Source: Xylanibacter ruminicola
GTDB taxonomy: Bacteria; Bacteroidota; Bacteroidia; Bacteroidales; Bacteroidaceae
Direction of reading: 5' to 3'
DNA: 64,000 nt
Assembly (NCBI RefSeq): GCF_900142525.1
Contig: NZ_FRBD01000009.1
Location: 62,001-126,000 of the forward strand
The translations under genes were made by a program, and so were the position numbers. The stretch's first letter is position 1, and each line of letters starts with the position of its first letter. Shown one piece after another: positions 31,129 to 40,168 of the stretch. Under the pieces are notes generated by a model. It searched no databases and was not told the DNA's origin. It saw nothing but the letters and a program-made list of their open reading frames with translations.

Positions 31129-34083
31129 TTAGAATGAGAGGTTGATGCCCAACGAGAATGTACGTGGACGCGGTGAATAAGTAGCACCGTTGCCGGTGTC
31201 GCTATCGGTAATAAGGCGATCGATACCAGGACCATTCAGCACGTTGTCGGGGATGTAAACCTCAGGATCGGTGCCCTTGTAGCCGGTGATGCAGAACAGG
31301 TTCTCGCCCGTGAGATAGAGACGGATGCGATTGAAACCGATTTTCTTGGTACCGGGAAGGGTATAACCCAATGTAACACTCTGCAAGCGGAAGAACGAAG
31401 CGTTCTCGATGAAATAATCAGAGAATACAGGATCGGCCTTGATGCCGCTAGAGAGGAAATCGTCGAGCGTGTTCTGAGCGGGGAGGCGCGATGAATCGAA
31501 CAACTCCATACGGGTGGCATTAAGCACTTTCTGTCCGAACATGCCATAACCGGCTACGTTGAAGTCGAAGTCCTTATAGGTGGCACTAAGACTGATGCCA
31601 AGGTTATACTTGGGTTGAGCCGAACCGAGGTCGTAGCCGTTGCCATCGGGACCGTAGTCGAGGATATAGTTGCCATCGGCATCGATACCCGAGCACTTGG
31701 GGCCCCAGAATGTACCGGCCGAATAGCCTTCCTTGATGACCTGAGAATAGAGATTCGACATACCGCGAAGTCCGTGGAGCGAACCAGCCTGTAGTCCAAC
31801 GGCCTCGTAGGTATCGTTGCTAAGCTTGGTGATCTCTTGCTGATTGTATGAGAACGAGAGGTTGGCATCGAGCGTAAAGTCCTTTTGGCGGATGATGTTA
31901 TAACCAAGCGTTAACTCAACACCCTTGTTCTGCATATCGCCCACATTGGCCAACATAGTACCTACGATGTAAGGTGGCTGTGGCACGGGATAGGTCCAAA
32001 GCAGATCGGAAGTCTTCTTAGAATACAGCTCTACACTACCGGTGAGGCGGTTAAGAATGCTGAAGTCGATACCGATGTTAAGCTGGGCGGTTGACTCCCA
32101 CTTCAGGTCGGGATTAACATTCTGTGCCTGAACATACGAGTTTTTCCAAGTGCCCGAGGCGGCATCGTAGTAAGCAGCACCCGAAGCGCTAAGCACGGCA
32201 ATACTCTTATAGGCGGCCACACCACTCTGGTTACCGGTGATACCGTAGCCGGCACGCAACTTCAGATTGTCGAGCCAAGAGCGTGTGCCCTGCATGAACT
32301 TCTCGTCGCTGATGCGCCAAGCGGCACTTACTGATGGGAAGACGCCCCACTTGTGGTCTTCGCCGAATACCGACGAGCCATCGCGACGCACCGTTGCGGT
32401 AAGCATATACTTATTAAACAGATTATAGTTAAGACGACCGAAGAACGAAATGAGCTTGGTCTTGCTCTTGTAGCTATATACATCGGTTTGGCGATAATCG
32501 GTACCGGCATTGAGGTTGTTATAGCCAAAGGCGTTGGTCTCGAAACCGGAACGGGTGGCACCAAAGCCCTCGTTCACATTATCCATATACGAGTAACCGG
32601 CCATCAGGTTCAGTTTATGGCCATCGGCCACTTCCTTATCGTAAGTAAGGTAGGTTTCAATCTGGCGGTTGGTGTACTCGCCATAGGTGCGTTGAGCCCA
32701 TCCCTTCTCACTTTGGCCCTCCATACGTGCGTAGGTAGGCTTGTAGGTGCCGCCAGTGGTATGCTGAAACTCGTAAGAAGTGTTGGCAGTGGCCTTGAGT
32801 CCGCTGATGATTTCGAACTCGGCCTTACCATAAGCCAGGAAGCGATGACGCTTGTTATCCTGAGTACGGTTGGTGTTAATCTCTACAGGGTTCTCGGTAT
32901 TTGTGCCATTGAGTTGGGCAAACGATCCATCGGGATTGTAAACTGGGAATGTAGGATTAAGATTGAGTGTGCGTTCGAAGATACGGGAGTCGATGGGTGT
33001 CCAGCTGTCGAAGTTGGCGTTGATGCCGGCATCGAGACGCAAGCGACCGTTAAGACCTATCTCGTAAGCAGTGAGCGAACCAGCCAAGCGGTTCATGGAG
33101 TTGCGCTTTACCACGCCCTGATTGTTGTTATAGGTAATGTTGGCACGATAGCCGCTATGCTTGCGCGAATTGCTGAACGAGATATTGTGCGAGTGAGAAA
33201 TGGCTGTACGCAGCAGTTCTTTCTGCCAATCGATAGAAGCACCATAGTCGAGTGCGCCGCCTACGTTGTTGTCGCGTACATAACCACGCCACTGATTGGC
33301 CGAGAGCACATCGAGCTGCTTAGCCACATTGGCAATAGCCACAAAACCATTGTAAGAAAGCGTCTTCTGCTCGGCATCGGAAGCTTGGCGATTGGTGGTA
33401 ACAATGATAACGCCATTGGCACCACGGCTACCATAGATGGCTGCGGCCGAAGCATCCTTCAACACATCGATTGAAAGAATCTCGTTAGGTTGAACGCTGT
33501 TGAAGTCGACACCGGGAATACCATCGACCACCACCAACGGACCGTTAGAGGCACTAAGCGACGTACCGCCACGCAAGCGCAATGAAGCACCCGATTCGGG
33601 CGAACCGCTACTCTGGATAACACTAAGACCGGCCACCTTACCCTGCAACAACTGTTCGGTACTGGTGATAACGCCTTTCTTCATGTCCTTAGCCGAGACG
33701 GAGGCGATAGCGCCTGTAAGGTCGCTCTTACGCATAGTGCCATAGCCCACGCCCACCACTACGGTCTCGGCCAGCATATGGGCATCTTCGGTGAGAATGA
33801 TGGTAAGGTTCTTACCAGCCTTCACCTTCTGCGAAACATATCCGATATACGAAATCTCGAGTATAGCGCCCTGACTGCATGCCAGTGCGAAGTTTCCATC
33901 TAAATCAGTAACCATACCCTTATCGGTACCGATCGTCTTGACCGTTGCACCTACCAGTGGTTCCTGATTGCTATCCACAACCTTACCTGTAGCGGTAAAG
34001 CCCTGTGCAAAACTGATTGATAACTGCCCCATGATGAATAACACGCAAGTAAGCAGTCGTCTGTTTATCTTTGTCATCTTCAT
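31129..34083 (-). CDS. susC: SusC/RagA family TonB-linked outer-membrane transporter
   Basis: 984 residues with a signal peptide (to SFAQ). A carboxypeptidase-regulatory-like domain (ATGKVVDSNQEPLVGATVKTIGTDKGMVTDLDGNF) is followed by the TonB-box/plug region (ETVVVGVGYGTMRKSDLTGAIASV, then KVAGLSVIQSSGSPE and DGIPGVDFNSVQPNEI) and a large beta-barrel ending in TFSLGINLSF with a terminal Phe. It imports oligosaccharides using TonB energy. Length and features are typical. Confidence 0.96.
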   Translation of the reverse strand: MKMTKINRRLLTCVLFIMGQLSISFAQGFTATGKVVDSNQEPLVGATVKTIGTDKGMVTDLDGNFALACSQGAILEISYIGYVSQKVKAGKNLTIILTEDAHMLAETVVVGVGYGTMRKSDLTGAIASVSAKDMKKGVITSTEQLLQGKVAGLSVIQSSGSPESGASLRLRGGTSLSASNGPLVVVDGIPGVDFNSVQPNEILSIDVLKDASAAAIYGSRGANGVIIVTTNRQASDAEQKTLSYNGFVAIANVAKQLDVLSANQWRGYVRDNNVGGALDYGASIDWQKELLRTAISHSHNISFSNSRKHSGYRANITYNNNQGVVKRNSMNRLAGSLTAYEIGLNGRLRLDAGINANFDSWTPIDSRIFERTLNLNPTFPVYNPDGSFAQLNGTNTENPVEINTNRTQDNKRHRFLAYGKAEFEIISGLKATANTSYEFQHTTGGTYKPTYARMEGQSEKGWAQRTYGEYTNRQIETYLTYDKEVADGHKLNLMAGYSYMDNVNEGFGATRSGFETNAFGYNNLNAGTDYRQTDVYSYKSKTKLISFFGRLNYNLFNKYMLTATVRRDGSSVFGEDHKWGVFPSVSAAWRISDEKFMQGTRSWLDNLKLRAGYGITGNQSGVAAYKSIAVLSASGAAYYDAASGTWKNSYVQAQNVNPDLKWESTAQLNIGIDFSILNRLTGSVELYSKKTSDLLWTYPVPQPPYIVGTMLANVGDMQNKGVELTLGYNIIRQKDFTLDANLSFSYNQQEITKLSNDTYEAVGLQAGSLHGLRGMSNLYSQVIKEGYSAGTFWGPKCSGIDADGNYILDYGPDGNGYDLGSAQPKYNLGISLSATYKDFDFNVAGYGMFGQKVLNATRMELFDSSRLPAQNTLDDFLSSGIKADPVFSDYFIENASFFRLQSVTLGYTLPGTKKIGFNRIRLYLTGENLFCITGYKGTDPEVYIPDNVLNGPGIDRLITDSDTGNGATYSPRPRTFSLGINLSF

Positions 34084-34121
34084 TTGATTCTGTGAATGTT
34101 GTTTATTAAACTCATGATATA

Positions 34122-35450
34122 TTACTCATCGGCACTTACCAATGGGATATCGGCCTCGGTTACCACCGCACCCTTGGCATTGGTTACGGTGAGGTGCATG
34201 CTATCGCTACTGATGCCGCTAAGCTCCTGAAGCAAGTTGGCACTACCTTGACGGCGATCGCGATTACCGCTCATCACACCCGAGAAGGTCTTGTCGCCCG
34301 CAGTAAGAATCCATGTGAGCTCACCATCCATACGGCCGTTATACTGACGGATGAAGGTGATGATATCCTTAGCACTAACCTTGGATGGGAAATAGCTGAA
34401 CGAAGGATCGGGATAAGCTTCGGCGGTGCCGGCCTTGAACTCAAAGCCCCACTCACTGCCCCAATCCCAGTCGTTGCCCACGATACCGAACTTCAGCGAT
34501 TCGGCTGTAAAACTGCCTACAAAGTCGGGGTTAACAGCCCACTTACCATTCTGCTCAATACCCATATCGGTAAGTATAAATCCGCGTGGATCCTCGTCGG
34601 CATTTACAGGATTATAACAGAAGTACTCCTGTGGGGTCATCAGATTCCAGCGCCACACACCATTGCCCACTTGTTTGAGCGAGGTCTTTTCGATACATCC
34701 GGGGCGCCACACGTTGAACTGCTGGTTAAGGTTTTTGGCTGGTGGATCAACAAAGTCGTACTCGATTACCTCGTCGTTGCCATCGGTATAGAATCCGTGA
34801 ATTCCCGCGTGCGTACCTATATATTTAAAGCCAGCAGTAGCAGCCAACTCGTTCAGAGTCTTGCCACCAATCTTCTGGATATCGCCGTTAAACAGTATTG
34901 ACAATGGCTTGTTCATGGTCCACTTATCGGTATAGCCCGTGGTCTTGTCGCCCGAGAACAGCTGATAAGCCGCGCCCGAATTAGCAAAGTCGGCAATCTC
35001 GGTACGGTTGTGCTCAACACAGAACACACCACTCTGCACGCTTCCATCGATGGTTTTAAGACGGCACCAATAGCCGGCCTCGCCCCACTCGTCCTGCATA
35101 AAGGCCAACAGATCGGCCTTGGTGGCAAAGCGGTCTTGATTCTGGAAGAAGTAATCTACCGGCACGAAGGTCTTTTTATAGATATTATCACCAACGTATT
35201 CAAGCTTGGCGAAATCGGAAGAGTGCTCCCAGTTGCCAGCATCGGGCTCAAGGGGTTGCCATACCCACCAATACAGGTCGACACCCTCCTGGAATCCAAC
35301 ATCGGTCATATCAAAATAGAATGTCACCTCATCGGTTGGCATATAGATAGATGGCACGGTATAGAACTTTGGATTACCCACCTCGGTTTGAGCCATAGCT
35401 GCAACCGACATCAACAAACAGATAAATGCTGCGAAAATTGTTTTCTTCAT
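34122..35450 (-). CDS. exported protein of the sus-like locus, unknown family
   Basis: About 442 residues with a cleavable signal peptide (MKKTIFAAFICLLMSVAAMAQ); no lipobox Cys. The mature part is rich in aromatic residues (YWWVWQPLEPDAGNWEHS, WDWGSEWGFEF), suggesting a carbohydrate-binding beta-sandwich, possibly repeated. It lies 38 nt upstream of susC and 18 nt downstream of the DUF5004 gene, the place of SusE/SusF-like surface binding proteins, but lacks their lipoprotein signal. It may belong to the DUF4961-type partners of DUF5004; I could not confirm this. Confidence 0.6.
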   Translation of the reverse strand: MKKTIFAAFICLLMSVAAMAQTEVGNPKFYTVPSIYMPTDEVTFYFDMTDVGFQEGVDLYWWVWQPLEPDAGNWEHSSDFAKLEYVGDNIYKKTFVPVDYFFQNQDRFATKADLLAFMQDEWGEAGYWCRLKTIDGSVQSGVFCVEHNRTEIADFANSGAAYQLFSGDKTTGYTDKWTMNKPLSILFNGDIQKIGGKTLNELAATAGFKYIGTHAGIHGFYTDGNDEVIEYDFVDPPAKNLNQQFNVWRPGCIEKTSLKQVGNGVWRWNLMTPQEYFCYNPVNADEDPRGFILTDMGIEQNGKWAVNPDFVGSFTAESLKFGIVGNDWDWGSEWGFEFKAGTAEAYPDPSFSYFPSKVSAKDIITFIRQYNGRMDGELTWILTAGDKTFSGVMSGNRDRRQGSANLLQELSGISSDSMHLTVTNAKGAVVTEADIPLVSADE

Positions 35451-35468
35451 AATCACATCCTCCTGTTT

Positions 35469-35966
35469 TTACTCTGCGGGTACTAAGTTATACACATACG
35501 ATACAAAAGCATTACCATTCTGCGTGCGGGTAAGCTTGAACTCCAACGACTGTTGTGCGCCGGGCATGGCGGTAACGGTGAGTGCGGTATTCTCGTTAAG
35601 AAGAACCTTAGCCGAAGAGCCATCGCTATTTACAAAGGGGTTCTCAAGTTTCCATTGTCCACTAACGGGCAACAAGGCTGGTGCGGAGCCGCTAATGGTG
35701 TAAGATGTAGGATTACCGCTTGCATCGGTACCTAAATGAATAGCAAACGATTCGAAATCGAACAGACCGGTAAGGGCCATCGACTTCTGATTCGTTTCGT
35801 CAATCTGGGTAACACTGTTTACTCTCCAAGTGCCACCCATCTTCTCGTACTGGGTGATAGGAGACACATAGTCACCATCCTCGATTGTTGAGCACGAACT
35901 CATCCACAAAGTGGGCGTAAGCGCCAACAATAGCATAAGTGCTTTTAATGTCGATTTTTTCGTCAT
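35469..35966 (-). CDS. DUF5004-like lipoprotein
   Basis: 165 residues. The signal peptide ends in MSSC, so it is a predicted lipoprotein. The fold pattern GGTWRVNSVTQID, LTGLFDFESFAIHL, SGQWKLENPF, ALTVTAMPG, LEFKLTRTQNG is lipocalin-like and fits DUF5004, a family common at the head of Bacteroidota polysaccharide utilisation loci. It is the first gene of the sus-like operon and its promoter -7 box is 49 nt upstream. Function not known; possibly a surface glycan-binding or assembly factor. Confidence 0.65.
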   Translation of the reverse strand: MTKKSTLKALMLLLALTPTLWMSSCSTIEDGDYVSPITQYEKMGGTWRVNSVTQIDETNQKSMALTGLFDFESFAIHLGTDASGNPTSYTISGSAPALLPVSGQWKLENPFVNSDGSSAKVLLNENTALTVTAMPGAQQSLEFKLTRTQNGNAFVSYVYNLVPAE

Positions 35967-36014
35967 AGAGAATTAATTTTAGTTAGGATATTAATGAAAT
36001 AGAATTTCTGGGTG

Positions 36015-36022
36015 CAAAATTA
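36015..36022 (-). promoter_or_regulatory. promoter -7 box of the sus-like operon
   Basis: Minus-strand TAATTTTG followed by CACCC, 49 nt upstream of the DUF5004 gene. No good TTTG -33 box is seen at 19-21 nt upstream, as expected for a promoter that needs an activator such as the SusR-like protein encoded next door. Confidence 0.5.
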
Positions 36023-36083
36023 CGCCTAATTCAGCACTAACAGAAGAAAACTTGGGCTTGTACACCCAAAAATACGAAAAGAA

Positions 36084-36115
36084 AAACGTAACCCGCTGAT
36101 AATCAGGCTACGTTT
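36084..36115 (-). terminator. terminator of the susR-like gene
   Basis: Hairpin with outer stem AAACGTA/TACGTTT (36084-36090, 36109-36115) and inner CTGAT/ATCAG. On the minus strand it is followed by TTTTTCTTTTC. It lies 50 nt after the susR-like stop and isolates that gene from the downstream operon. Confidence 0.7.
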
Positions 36116-36164
36116 AAATGAGTCGGGTAGAAAATGTATACCCAAAATATACTCTATTTCTGCT

Positions 36165-37763
36165 CTATCCTATCTCCATAATGCGTTGTTCGAACAAGTC
36201 GTTATCAACAATCGACTTATTTTTGACTCGGGTTTTATAGGTCTTAATAGTATAAACGGAATAATCGAGGAAGTTTGCAATACGCTCAATCTCGGTGATA
36301 CCCAAACGGATAAGTGCAAATATTCGCATCTCGCTGGTAAGCGATTTCTCATCTTTAGGTAATCGACGGTCTTTCTCGTCGAACAACAAGTTGAACTGGC
36401 GCACAAAGTCGGGGAAGAGTTTAAGGAACGTCTCGTCGAAATCGGCAAACATAGAATTACGCTCGGCATTCAACGTCGACTCCTTTAGCGTAGAACGCAG
36501 ATCCTCGTATTGCCGCGCAGCTATCTTGCGATCAATCGTTTTATAGAGCTTTTCCACCTTATTAATATATTCGGCATTAATATAGAACGTTCTACCGATA
36601 TATTCGTCCTTGATGGCGTTGGCCTCACATAGTTTATCGTTAGCGAGCTGCATCTCTTGGTTGCGTTGCTCAATGATGCGACGCGCTTCCTGCAGTTTAC
36701 GCATCTGCCGACGGATGATCCAAGTACCAAAAAGAAGTATGACAATAGCCAACAAGGCCACTATCAAGGTTATGATGATGGCATTGCGCTCGTTTTTCAT
36801 CATGTTATAACGATCTTGTTCAATGATGGGCAATATATCGCCTATCTGTATCTTTCGTTGACGAGCATCATAGTAGTTGGCATCGTCGAGCGAAAACTGC
36901 ACATATCGGGTAGCTCGCTCAATATCACCTTCTTCGTACAGCATTCCAGCTAGGCCGCAAAGCGCAGTAGTCTCTTTGGTGGCCGACTCATTATCACAGA
37001 TAGCAGCTTCGGCAAGGTATCTTTTCGCATCTTCGCGCTCACCTTGCATAAAATATATCCAACCAAGACATGACGTGACAACAGCCCGGGTATGCACATC
37101 AAGATCGGCGTTACGAAGCAACTGGCGGAAAGTATACACACACTCATCGTAATGATACTCCTTCATCTGGCGCATACCTTCGGCATAAAGCCATTCGGCC
37201 GAACGAGCGGGAAGCAGATGAAGCAATGAATCGGTGTAAACACTACCTTGTTTAATATACTCATCCTGATAGGGCATCGTGTGGTTATAGTCGGCCATGT
37301 CGTAACTCAGTCGACTAGCCATCCAATAATACTTTTTGAGACACTCTGTACTGACACCTGCAATACTGATGCTTCGCAACTCCTCAAAAGCTTCTCTATA
37401 TAATCCAGCAGACAACAGACAAAAAGTAATGGCACACTTGGCCTCGATAATAAATTCGGGTTTATCAAGTCGCTTGGCCAGTTCCAAGCTCTTACATGCA
37501 TAGACATGGGCAGAATCATACTTAAACGATTTATATTCATCATACAATCGGATACACAACTGAAACCTGGCAAAGTCGCTATAAGCCTTGTCTTCCTGTT
37601 TCTTGATATCGCCTATGCGCTGCTGCTTGGCACTTACATACCTATCTTTATTGGCAAGGCTCTCGTCGAGACGTTTGATGATAGATGCTAAACTATCAGT
37701 AGCAGAAAACCCATAACCAACGCCAAATATCAGCATCACGGTAAGTAATAACACCTTCTTCAT
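36165..37763 (-). CDS. susR: SusR-like membrane-bound transcriptional regulator
   Basis: 532 residues, near the size of Bacteroides SusR. Order: signal peptide/first membrane segment (1-20), a TPR-like helical sensor region (about 25-320) predicted to be periplasmic, one membrane helix (AIIITLIVALLAIVILLFGTWII, about 327-350), a coiled coil (RRIIEQRNQEMQLANDKL), and a C-terminal LuxR-like HTH (LGITEIERIANFLDYSVYTIKTYKTRVKNKS). SusR senses maltose or longer malto-oligosaccharides and activates the starch operon. Its place directly upstream of the operon, on the same strand but with its own terminator, supports this role here. Confidence 0.82.
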   Translation of the reverse strand: MKKVLLLTVMLIFGVGYGFSATDSLASIIKRLDESLANKDRYVSAKQQRIGDIKKQEDKAYSDFARFQLCIRLYDEYKSFKYDSAHVYACKSLELAKRLDKPEFIIEAKCAITFCLLSAGLYREAFEELRSISIAGVSTECLKKYYWMASRLSYDMADYNHTMPYQDEYIKQGSVYTDSLLHLLPARSAEWLYAEGMRQMKEYHYDECVYTFRQLLRNADLDVHTRAVVTSCLGWIYFMQGEREDAKRYLAEAAICDNESATKETTALCGLAGMLYEEGDIERATRYVQFSLDDANYYDARQRKIQIGDILPIIEQDRYNMMKNERNAIIITLIVALLAIVILLFGTWIIRRQMRKLQEARRIIEQRNQEMQLANDKLCEANAIKDEYIGRTFYINAEYINKVEKLYKTIDRKIAARQYEDLRSTLKESTLNAERNSMFADFDETFLKLFPDFVRQFNLLFDEKDRRLPKDEKSLTSEMRIFALIRLGITEIERIANFLDYSVYTIKTYKTRVKNKSIVDNDLFEQRIMEIG

Positions 37764-37859
37764 TTTTTATCGGTAAAACACGTTTATGTTAAATCTTGGT
37801 GCAAATATAGCGATAATCTAACAAATAACCATATCTTTTTTAATTTTTCTGCAGGAAAA

Positions 37860-37891
37860 TTTGCAGGGATGAAAAAAAAGTTGTACCTTTG
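37860..37891 (+). promoter_or_regulatory. tRNA-Tyr promoter
   Basis: TTTG (37860-37863)-N20-TACCTTTG (37884-37891), a perfect consensus 17 nt upstream of the tRNA. Confidence 0.8.
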
Positions 37892-37908
37892 CACCCGGTT
37901 TTAAAAAT

Positions 37909-37991
37909 GGGTGTTTTCCAGAGTGGCCAAATGGGGCAGACTGTAAATCTGCTGTCTTTCGACTTCGGTGGTTCGAATCCATCAGCACCCA
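37909..37991 (+). tRNA. tRNA-Tyr (GTA)
   Basis: 83 nt with a long variable arm, as expected of bacterial tRNA-Tyr. Acceptor GGGTGTT pairs with AGCACCC; the anticodon loop is CTGTAAA with anticodon GTA; the T arm contains GGTTCGAATCC. CCA is not encoded. A terminator follows at 38004-38034. Confidence 0.95.
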
Positions 37992-38003
37992 CGAAAAAAC
38001 ACG

Positions 38004-38034
38004 AAGGATGTGAGCATGTTCACATCCTTTTTTT
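38004..38034 (+). terminator. terminator after tRNA-Tyr
   Basis: Perfect 10-bp stem AAGGATGTGA/TCACATCCTT (38004-38013, 38020-38029), 6-nt loop, T7 tract. The stem sequence is nearly the same as that of the tRNA-Val terminator at 39964-39985. Confidence 0.9.
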
Positions 38035-38166
38035 GTTTTCATAACCTTTCTACTTAAAAAGTGTAAAAACCACGTGTTTTCGCACACAATTTGGCTGTGT
38101 TCGCACACAACGGCTTGACATACATCAAAAGAAACGCATTTTTTAGAGGAAAGTACATATAATTTC

Positions 38167-38197
38167 TTTGCCAGAAACAAAAATCGTCGTACCTTTG
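38167..38197 (+). promoter_or_regulatory. promoter of the 38.2-38.5 kb ncRNA candidate
   Basis: TTTG (38167-38170)-N19-TACCTTTG (38190-38197), matching the Bacteroidota consensus. No plausible long gene lies downstream on this strand. Confidence 0.75.
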
Positions 38198-38202
38198 CAT
38201 CG

Positions 38203-38515
38203 TCAAAAGACAACAACATGATCTTCAATAGAAGCATAGAAACGAAATACAGAGGTATTAGTTAAGGTATATAAAGATTGATTGATTTAGGTTTTAGTTA
38301 GAGTTAATAGTTAGTTAGAATTTGGTTTTAGGTTTATTAGTTAGTTAGTTAAAATTTGAGATAGGTATTTCTAAGGTGTTAGAAAAAGATTAGTTAGTAA
38401 GGATAACAAAGACGCAGTGGTGACACTCCGTTTTTTCTCAGAAAAGGTTTTTAGTTATTCATAGATTGTTGGTGCCGCCCCGGAGTCGTTGATGACCCTT
38501 GAGCGGCTTTTTTTT
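38203..38515 (+). ncRNA. candidate structured non-coding RNA, about 310 nt
   Basis: The region runs from a consensus promoter to a terminator (GCCGC/GCGGC at 38474-38478 and 38503-38507, then T8). It holds no convincing ORF; the only one at the 5' end is a 15-codon frame from 38218 (MIFNRSIETKYRGIS). The middle is rich in TTAGTTAG words (38290-38400), and the 3' part is GC-richer (GACGCAGTGGTGACACTCCG). It fills the gene-free gap between tRNA-Tyr and the MATE gene. It may be a known Bacteroidales sRNA (6S-like or Bacteroidales-1 are to be compared), but I cannot assign it. Confidence 0.55.
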
Positions 38516-38549
38516 GCGTATACTCGAAGAAGGATTTAATATTTAATGT

Positions 38550-39935
38550 TTAATGTTTAATCTTCAACTTCTCGGCCCAGCCGCCTTTGAACAATCGAAC
38601 AAGGAAGATAGAGCCACGGAATGTGAGTTCGATGGCCATGGCTGTCCAAACGCCTTTGAGCCCGAACTTAGGTGCCATAGTAGCCGCCAAGCTGAGACGT
38701 ACTGCCCACATAGATACAAGACTCATAATGGCTGGAACAATGGTATCGCCAGCACCAATGAACACGCCATTACATACAATAGCGGCGGCAAACATCGGTT
38801 CGGCCCAAGCCTCGATACGCAAAACATGTGTGCCAAGGGCGATAACATCATCGACAGGCGACATGAGCGACATGAGTTGTGGGGCAAAAATCCACATCAA
38901 GACACCCATGAAAGTCATAACGGCGATTCCCAAACCAACCGACATGCGGGCAAAAGACTGGGTAAGTAGCTTCTGACCAGCACCTATTCCCTGCCCTACC
39001 AACGTGGTAGCGGCCTCGGCAATTCCATAACCAGGCATATAACATAGGCTCTCGACGGTAATGGCCAATGAATGGGCTGCAATGGCAATAGTACCCAACG
39101 GCGCAACAATAAGCGTACTTACAACTTGAGCGGATCCCATCAACAGATGTTGCAAGCCCATTGGGGCACCTATCTTAAATGCCGTACGAACAGTATCGGC
39201 CTGAGGACGGAAAGACCCCGGACGACCAACCAACGAAAGCATCTTAGAGCGATACATGAGGAAATAGAACATAAGACAGGCAGTGACAAACATGGAAACA
39301 CCTGTGCCTATAGCCGCACCAACAACGCCAAGGTTAAGAATATAGATAAAGAAGTAGTTGAATACTACATCCATCACACACATTCCAATATTAAGCATTG
39401 AGGGGATCTTCATATTTCCCGAACATTTGAGCATAGAACCACATAGCCCCTCTAATTGGAAGAAAAGTCCACATACACCGAAAATAGCGAAGTAGAGCGA
39501 AGCATCGCGGGCTATTTCTGGAGTGCCACCTAACCAATATGGAAGAAAAGGCGATATGGAGAGCGACGTGATAGATATGAGCAACGCCCATATGAAACAA
39601 CAAACCAACGACTGACGGAGCACACGGCGCGCCGCCTCGAAATCGTTGGCACCAATGAAATGAGCCACCTGTACCGAGAAACCCATATTGGCAGCCGCGG
39701 CGAGTCCGCCTAGAAGCCAACCAGAAGATTCGACAAGACCAATAGACGCCGAGGCTTTGGCCCCCAAATGACCAACCATAGAGGCATCGATAAAAAACAT
39801 GACCGTGGCTGAAATCTGCGCAAGAATAGAGGGAATACTAAGACTGACAATTAGCCAAAGCTTTTCTCTTTGGGTCATTGTGCGGCCTTCGCGAATATAG
39901 GAAAGCAGTACCTCACTATTCTTAACTTTCTTCAT
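38550..39935 (-). CDS. MATE family efflux transporter
   Basis: 461 residues from the ATG at 39935 (MKKVKNSEVLL). The longer frame to 39980 would start inside the tRNA-Val terminator. Twelve membrane helices are expected; family signatures include SIPSILAQISATVMFFIDASMVGHLGAKA near the N-terminus, GVVGAAIGTG, and the mirrored GYGIAEAATTLVGQGIGAG in the second half. MATE proteins export drugs or metabolites with Na+ or H+ antiport across the inner membrane. Substrate unknown. The gene appears to be transcribed alone. Confidence 0.92.
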   Translation of the reverse strand: MKKVKNSEVLLSYIREGRTMTQREKLWLIVSLSIPSILAQISATVMFFIDASMVGHLGAKASASIGLVESSGWLLGGLAAAANMGFSVQVAHFIGANDFEAARRVLRQSLVCCFIWALLISITSLSISPFLPYWLGGTPEIARDASLYFAIFGVCGLFFQLEGLCGSMLKCSGNMKIPSMLNIGMCVMDVVFNYFFIYILNLGVVGAAIGTGVSMFVTACLMFYFLMYRSKMLSLVGRPGSFRPQADTVRTAFKIGAPMGLQHLLMGSAQVVSTLIVAPLGTIAIAAHSLAITVESLCYMPGYGIAEAATTLVGQGIGAGQKLLTQSFARMSVGLGIAVMTFMGVLMWIFAPQLMSLMSPVDDVIALGTHVLRIEAWAEPMFAAAIVCNGVFIGAGDTIVPAIMSLVSMWAVRLSLAATMAPKFGLKGVWTAMAIELTFRGSIFLVRLFKGGWAEKLKIKH

Positions 39936-39954
39936 ACGATAGTTGTTGTGTAAG

Positions 39955-39985
39955 AAATAAAAAAGGATGTGATTTCTCACATCCT
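39955..39985 (-). terminator. terminator after tRNA-Val
   Basis: Stem AGGATGTGA/TCACATCCT (39964-39972, 39977-39985) with a 4-nt loop; on the minus strand a TTTTTT tract follows. It lies 13 nt beyond the tRNA 3' end. Confidence 0.88.
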
Positions 39986-39998
39986 AACTTTGTTTTTG

Positions 39999-40073
39999 TG
40001 GGCGTTGACGGATTCGAACCGCCGACCCTCTGCTTGTAAGGCAGATGCTCTAAACCAGCTGAGCTAAACGCCC
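39999..40073 (-). tRNA. tRNA-Val (TAC)
   Basis: 75 nt on the minus strand. Acceptor GGGCGTT pairs with AACGCCC; the D arm is GCTCAGCTGG; the anticodon loop is CTTACAA with anticodon TAC; the T arm is GCGGTTCGAATCCGT. CCA is not encoded. A minus-strand promoter box TACCTTTG lies at 40094-40101. Confidence 0.95.
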
Positions 40074-40093
40074 TCATTTCTTGTAAGCGGGTG

Positions 40094-40101
40094 CAAAGGT
40101 A
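40094..40101 (-). promoter_or_regulatory. tRNA-Val promoter -7 box
   Basis: Minus-strand TACCTTTG followed by CACCC, about 20 nt upstream of the tRNA 5' end. Confidence 0.65.
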
Positions 40102-40168
40102 AGAAGATTTTTTGAAACCGCAGCATGTTTTGCCTAAAAAGTTTATTTTATTAACACTATTTTGCAAT

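Noticed and set aside
32353..33474. Plus-strand 373-codon ORF opposite susC
   Set aside because: Shadow frame of a clear SusC gene; composition is skewed and no start signal is seen.
37818..38237. Minus-strand 139-codon ORF over tRNA-Tyr
   Set aside because: It crosses the tRNA, its terminator and promoter boxes; no protein features.
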